Assembly (NCBI RefSeq): GCF_005543295.1 | Contig: NZ_SRSG01000007.1 | Span: 1-64,000 of the forward strand | Source: Halalkalirubrum salinum | Lineage (GTDB): Archaea > Halobacteriota > Halobacteria > Halobacteriales > Haloferacaceae | DNA: 64,000 bases | Direction: 5' to 3' | Shown: piece by piece, positions 60,169 to 64,000 of the stretch | How the letters are laid out: each line of letters begins with the position of its first letter | Numbering within the stretch: position 1 is the stretch's first letter | Position numbers and translations under genes: made by a program | The notes under the pieces: model-generated | What the model was told of the DNA's origin: nothing | What the model saw: only the letters and a program-made list of their open reading frames with translations | The model's database searches: none

Positions 60169-60180
60169 TATTTTATTTAC
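60169..60180 (+). promoter_or_regulatory. TATA box of the DUF7119-like gene
   Basis: TATTTTATTTAC lies about 28 nt before the ATG at 60200, the spacing of an archaeal TATA box, consistent with leaderless transcription. Confidence 0.5.
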
Positions 60181-60199
60181 GGGAACGAATCCGTGTGTA

Positions 60200-60862
60200 A
60201 TGGCCGATGAGTTCACAGGTAACCGCCGATCGCCCGTCGGTGAGCCAGTCGTCCGCGCGGATCCAGCCGTCACGGGCGAGCGGGCCCGCGAGGCGATCGG
60301 ATTCGATCCTGATGACCCCGAAAGTGTTGCCGAGGCCGCAGAGACGGTTCGACAGTTCGCTGATAACACCGTCGGTGCCGACGATAACGTTTTGATGTTG
60401 CGTGGAGCGGCCGCGTGTGCGGCACTCGTTCGCGGCGTTGGCTCGTACAAGGCAGCCGCCGAACGCGCAGGCGGCAACGTCTCAGTCTCTTTTATTCGTA
60501 AGTGGGCACGCGTCCACGATCTCCCGCAGGCGGTCCGCCGGCACGTCGCTCGCGGACACATCGCTCCAACCGCAGCGAAACACATCGCTCGTGTGCCCGG
60601 TGAGGCGCGCTACGCCCTTGCGTGGGCGGTAATTGACGGCAATCTGACAGTCCGCGACGTCCGCTCGATCGCCAGCGAAATCAACGACAGCGTCGATCCA
60701 CAGCGCGCACTTCGCTCGTATGGCGTCACCCCTGGCCAGCTCTCGATTCAGCTCTCATTCGATACGTACATCGAACTCCGGCGACGGGCGTCGATGGCCA
60801 ACGAGTCGCCCGACGCGATCGTCGATGCGGCACTCACAGCGTATTTCGACGCAGAAGAGTAG
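60200..60862 (+). CDS. DUF7119-like, ParB-type helix-turn-helix protein
   Basis: 220 residues from the ATG at 60200 (MADEFTGNRRSPVGEPVVRA). The middle (residues about 70-150) looks like the ParB/KorB HTH: ALVRGVGSYKAAAERAGGNV then SVSFIRKWARVHDLPQAVRR and HIAPTAAKHIARVPGEARYA. The C-terminus is a ribbon-helix-helix-like SFDTYIELRRRASMANESPD. No ParB nuclease domain is present. Repeats upstream may be its operator. The label DUF7119 is from memory. DNA binding is inferred from the HTH. Confidence 0.75.
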   Translation: MADEFTGNRRSPVGEPVVRADPAVTGERAREAIGFDPDDPESVAEAAETVRQFADNTVGADDNVLMLRGAAACAALVRGVGSYKAAAERAGGNVSVSFIRKWARVHDLPQAVRRHVARGHIAPTAAKHIARVPGEARYALAWAVIDGNLTVRDVRSIASEINDSVDPQRALRSYGVTPGQLSIQLSFDTYIELRRRASMANESPDAIVDAALTAYFDAEE

Positions 60863-60929
60863 CGATTGGACGATCCAGACGCCAGCATCGATAGCAACCA
60901 ATTTGTACGCCGCAGAACACGTGCAGGGT

Positions 60930-62267
60930 ATGCACGTGGTCATCGTCGGTGCCGGAGAGGTCGGGACGACCATCGCCGAGAATCTCGCCGCCGACCACAA
61001 CGTGGTCGTGATCGACATCGACGCCGATCGAGTCGACTCGCTGCAGTACGAAATCGACGTACTCACCATCGCCGGTGACGGGACCGCACTCTCGACACTC
61101 GAATCGGCAAACGTGGCCAAGGCGGATCTCTTCATCGCGAGTACCGACGACGATCAGACGAACCTCGTTGCCTGTGGGACCGCAAAGACGCTCTCTGACG
61201 TATTTACCATCGCTCGAACGAGATCTGTCGAGTATCTCCGCACGTGGGAGCGAACGGAGACGGCCTTCGGTGCGGATTTTGTTGTCTGTACGGACCTGTT
61301 GAGCGCCGAGACAGTCGTCCGGGTAATCGGGCTGCCGGCGGCGATCGACGTCGACCCCTTCGCCGGCGGACTCGTCCAGATGGCCGAGTTCAAAATTCAT
61401 CCGGAGAGCCCCGTCGCTGGCCAGACTGTCGCGGAAGCCGATCGGTTCGATTCGCTCACGTTCGCTGGACTGTTCCGCAACGGCGACATGATACTGCCGA
61501 CCGGCCAGACGGTCATCAATCCGAACGATCGGGCGGTTGTCATCGGCAGCCCAGAAAGTGTTCAGGCGTTTGCGACTGACATCAACCCCGGGACAACCCC
61601 TGGCGCGGCCGACGAGATTGTGATCGTCGGTGGGAGTGCGATCGGCTATCAGGTCGCTCGCCTCCTCGAACAGCGGGGATTCAAACCACGACTGATCGAA
61701 CGCGACGCCGATCGCGCCCGCTGGCTGGCCGAACAGCTCCCGAAGACGACCGTCATGCAACACGACGCGACCGACACGGGGTTTCTCTCGCGAGAGCACG
61801 TCGACAAAGCCGACGTCGTCGTCTCGGCGCTCGATTCAGACGAAAAGAACCTCCTGGCGTCGGTGCTCGCAAAGCGGGTCGGTGCGGATCGCGTCCTCTC
61901 GATCGTCGACAGCGGTGACTACGTCACGCTGTTCGAGGAGGTCGGTATCGATGTCGTGATCAACCCCCGGCAGGTCACGGCTGAAGAAATAATCAAGTAC
62001 ACCTACGAGACGGTCGCTGAGAACCTCGCAGTGCTCGAAAACGATGCCGCAGAAGTTGTCGAACTCGAACTGAGCGCCAACAGCGAGCTCGTCGGCGTCC
62101 CGATCGCCGAACTCGTCCCCTCACTTGACGCTGAGCTTGTTATTGGTGCGATCACCCGGAACCGATCGTTCGTCACGCCGCGCGGAGACACTGTGTTACA
62201 GCCCGGTGACCACGTGATTATTTTCGTGGAGACGAGTTACGTCAACGAACTCACTGGGATGGCCTAA
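60930..62267 (+). CDS. trkA: Trk potassium uptake regulatory subunit TrkA
   Basis: A 445-residue cytosolic subunit. Two RCK halves: the first Rossmann fold is MHVVIVGAGEVGTTIAENLA with VVVIDIDADRVD, and the second is EIVIVGGSAIGYQVARLLEQ with KPRLIERDADRARW. Each is followed by a TrkA-C domain (VAEADRFDSLTFAGLF, and VVELELSANSELVGVPIAEL to VIIFVETSYVNELTGM). It binds NAD(H)/ATP and gates the membrane subunit. The trkH start follows one base after the stop, so they are one operon. Confidence 0.93.
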   Translation: MHVVIVGAGEVGTTIAENLAADHNVVVIDIDADRVDSLQYEIDVLTIAGDGTALSTLESANVAKADLFIASTDDDQTNLVACGTAKTLSDVFTIARTRSVEYLRTWERTETAFGADFVVCTDLLSAETVVRVIGLPAAIDVDPFAGGLVQMAEFKIHPESPVAGQTVAEADRFDSLTFAGLFRNGDMILPTGQTVINPNDRAVVIGSPESVQAFATDINPGTTPGAADEIVIVGGSAIGYQVARLLEQRGFKPRLIERDADRARWLAEQLPKTTVMQHDATDTGFLSREHVDKADVVVSALDSDEKNLLASVLAKRVGADRVLSIVDSGDYVTLFEEVGIDVVINPRQVTAEEIIKYTYETVAENLAVLENDAAEVVELELSANSELVGVPIAELVPSLDAELVIGAITRNRSFVTPRGDTVLQPGDHVIIFVETSYVNELTGMA

Positions 62268-62268
62268 G

Positions 62269-63783
62269 ATGGCGTTCTCGCCCGTTCGGGTCGGGTGGCG
62301 GGCGAGCCTCGATTTAGCTGGACAGGTGCTCGTGTATCTCGCGGTCCCGCTCGCGTTCCCGCTCGCGATCGCGGTGTACTACGGCGAATCGGTTGTTCCG
62401 TTCGTGGCAACGATTGCGGTGACTCTCACAATCGGGAGTGCGTTTCGCTACCTCTCAGATCCAGACGAAAACCTCGGGCCGAGAGAGGCGTTCTTTGCGG
62501 TCGCGCTGATCTGGCTCCTGGTCGCAGTCATTGGTGCGATCCCGTTTCTCGTCGTCGGGGTCGGAACGACAGCCCACCCGGTCAACGCGATGTTCGAGGC
62601 GATGAGCGGATTGACCACGACGGGCGCAACCGTGTTTGGCGACGGCGACTTCGCCGCCCACAGCCGATCGGTGTTGATGTGGCGACAGGTTATCCAGTGG
62701 CTCGGCGGGCTCGGAATCTTGATCCTCGCGACGGCCGTGCTGTCTGAGCTTGGGGTTGGTGGTGCACAGCTCATGGAAACCGAGACCCAGACCAAAGACG
62801 TCAACAAACTCACCCCGAAAATTTCGGAGACCGCACAGCTGATCTGGGGCCTGTACGTCGGCATTACGGCGCTCGCGGTCGTCGTCTACTACGGACTTGG
62901 TGTCTCGGGGCTCGCGCCGAACATGGATCTGTATAACGCGATCGCCCACGCGTTTACGTCGGTTGCGACCGCTGGATTCTCCCCGGAGGCAGAGAGCATG
63001 GGTGCGTTCGCGCCGATCGTTCAGTGGGCAGCGATTCCGTTCATGCTCGTCGGTTCGACGAGTTTCGTGTTGTTGTACTTGTTCATCAACGGCGAGCCCG
63101 GTCGACTCTTGAAGAATCAGGAGTTTCACTTCTACATCGGGGTGTTCGTCCTCGCAAGCGCCCTCATTTCGATGCTCTTGGCGTTCGACGCGGAGATCAA
63201 CTACGGCCTAGAAGAAACCGTTCGCCATGCTGCGTTCAACGCCGCGTCGATCCTGACGACGACAGGGTACGCGAGTGCTGATTTCGCGTTGTGGTCGCCC
63301 GGGGCAACATACGTGCTCTTTTTGCTGATGTTCATCGGCGGGATGGTCGGTTCGACGACCTGTTCGATCAAGTCGCTGCGGTGGCTCGTCGCGCTGAAGT
63401 CGTTCCGCCGGCTCCTGTTCACGAGCATTCATCCCGAGGCAATTCGCCCGATCCGGATCTCCGGACGTCCGGTCGACGAGAACACAATTCGCGATATCTA
63501 CAGCTATCTGCTTTTGAGTATCGTCATTTTCGTGGTCCTCACGGTATTTATTGTCGCAAACAACGAGCGAGTCGGTGCACCGATCGGTGTGTTCGACGCC
63601 ATGGGTGCGGCCGCCTCAACGTTTCTGAATATCGGCCCCGCGTTTGGGGAAGCCGGACCGTACGGAACCTACGACGGGTTTCCGATGAGCACAAAGGTGG
63701 TAATGATCGTCCTCATGTGGATCGGGCGTATCGAGATTATCCCCGTGTTGGTGTTGTTCACCCGATCGTTCTGGACGTCTTAG
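62269..63783 (+). CDS. trkH: Trk potassium uptake channel subunit TrkH
   Basis: A 504-residue membrane protein with eight TM helices plus four pore loops. Filter-type segments are MSGLTTTGATVFGDGDF, SVATAGFSPEAESMG, ILTTTGYASADFALWS and STFLNIGPAFGEAGPYGTYD. An IIGRIEIIPV-type end (MWIGRIEIIPVLVLFTRSFW) is typical of TrkH/KtrB. K+ uptake is essential for the salt-in strategy of haloarchaea. Starts one base after trkA. The gene ends at 63783, right where the convergent partial gene's stop begins. Confidence 0.93.
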   Translation: MAFSPVRVGWRASLDLAGQVLVYLAVPLAFPLAIAVYYGESVVPFVATIAVTLTIGSAFRYLSDPDENLGPREAFFAVALIWLLVAVIGAIPFLVVGVGTTAHPVNAMFEAMSGLTTTGATVFGDGDFAAHSRSVLMWRQVIQWLGGLGILILATAVLSELGVGGAQLMETETQTKDVNKLTPKISETAQLIWGLYVGITALAVVVYYGLGVSGLAPNMDLYNAIAHAFTSVATAGFSPEAESMGAFAPIVQWAAIPFMLVGSTSFVLLYLFINGEPGRLLKNQEFHFYIGVFVLASALISMLLAFDAEINYGLEETVRHAAFNAASILTTTGYASADFALWSPGATYVLFLLMFIGGMVGSTTCSIKSLRWLVALKSFRRLLFTSIHPEAIRPIRISGRPVDENTIRDIYSYLLLSIVIFVVLTVFIVANNERVGAPIGVFDAMGAAASTFLNIGPAFGEAGPYGTYDGFPMSTKVVMIVLMWIGRIEIIPVLVLFTRSFWTS

Positions 63784-64000
63784 TTACTGCAGACCGAAAA
63801 GCCGCTGAGCGATCCCCCGCCCGGCAGGCCGCTCTGCGAGGACAACAGAGCTGTCAACGTCGTTGATCACGTCGAGGTGCAGCGAGTTTGTCACCAGCCG
63901 CGAGAGCATTCCCCGCTCAGTTGCGCCGATCAGCATGAGGCCGTGGCTCTTTGCGTGCTGAGCGATCGCCGCCTCGACATCCCCGGAGTCCTCAATCACG
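63784..64000 (-). CDS. partial Usp-domain transporter-like protein (C-terminus)
   Basis: Only the last 71 or so codons are in the window. They end DVINDVDSSVVLAERPAGRG then IAQRLFGLQ and carry LMLIGATERGMLSRLVTNSL (G-x2-RGxxS type). This is the end of a Usp domain of the kind fused to haloarchaeal amino-acid/cation transporters, whose tails end in ERP...RLFG. The N-terminal membrane part would lie beyond the right edge. Convergent with trkH. Confidence 0.6.
   Translation of the reverse strand, partial: VIEDSGDVEAAIAQHAKSHGLMLIGATERGMLSRLVTNSLHLDVINDVDSSVVLAERPAGRGIAQRLFGLQ

Noticed and set aside
60834-61799. 321-residue minus frame
   Set aside because: Antisense to trkA, which has unmistakable RCK motifs.

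Overview
The window comes from a haloarchaeon (class Halobacteria). The predicted proteins are strongly acidic. Archaeal markers are present: ribosomal protein S6e, a Tsr3-type rRNA modifier, a BAT/HTH_10 regulator, Tat-type signal peptides, and TATA boxes about 25-30 nt upstream of start codons, which suggests leaderless transcripts. Several families known mainly from haloarchaea also occur (DUF1102, DUF5518, DUF5806, DUF5807, DUF6360, DUF7112, DUF7119, DUF7344 types; these labels are from memory). Species cannot be fixed from the sequence.

There are two kinds of DNA. Positions 1-19.75 kb and about 48.1-52.15 kb look accessory: visibly AT-richer, fewer CGATCG words, many broken genes and transposon debris. 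Positions 19.8-48.1 kb and 52.15-64 kb look like core chromosome: GC-rich, CGATCG-rich, tightly packed. A tRNA-Arg(CCG) gene at 19765-19837 sits at the first boundary with its 3' end facing the accessory side, the geometry expected of an integration site.

Layout of the accessory region (1-19.75 kb): restriction-endonuclease and transposase remnants; an HsdR-N-like nuclease; hypothetical genes; a terminal-inverted-repeat (TIR) element holding a two-TM protein (4168-5438); a broken glutaredoxin and a membrane protein; an IscA/PIN remnant and a winged-helix regulator; an AddB-AddA-like nuclease-helicase operon (8245-13732); a PD-(D/E)xK-like protein; a small acidic protein plus a calcineurin-like phosphoesterase; an ADP-ribosylglycohydrolase; and a complete TIR element with a 7-bp target duplication carrying a serine beta-lactamase-like gene (17805-19548). 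The 8-17 kb block reads as a DNA-processing or defence neighbourhood.

Layout of the core: 2Fe-2S ferredoxin, 6-phosphogluconate dehydrogenase, M29 peptidase, YdjM-like hydrolase, BAT-type sensor-regulator, three universal stress proteins, GNAT, DHH phosphoesterase, S6e, thioesterase, multicopper oxidase, M23-like protein, lipoate-ligase-like protein, dihydroorotase, seryl-tRNA synthetase, Tsr3, a metal block (CPC P-type ATPase plus paired MgtE halves), then the second accessory patch with decayed DUF1102 genes and an IS630 remnant beside two intact DUF1102 genes. After it come a beta-CASP-type hydrolase, a histidine kinase with eroded ATP-binding motifs, peroxiredoxin, a tandem UspA protein, a nitrite/sulfite reductase with a fresh 30-bp internal duplication, a DUF7119-type gene, TrkA-TrkH potassium uptake, and a truncated Usp-domain protein at the right edge.

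The strongest novelty candidates are the transposase-less TIR elements with passenger genes (17805-19548 and 4168-5438). Next is the AddAB-like/phosphoesterase/nuclease cluster at 8.2-16.6 kb. No rRNA, CRISPR array or integrase gene was seen.
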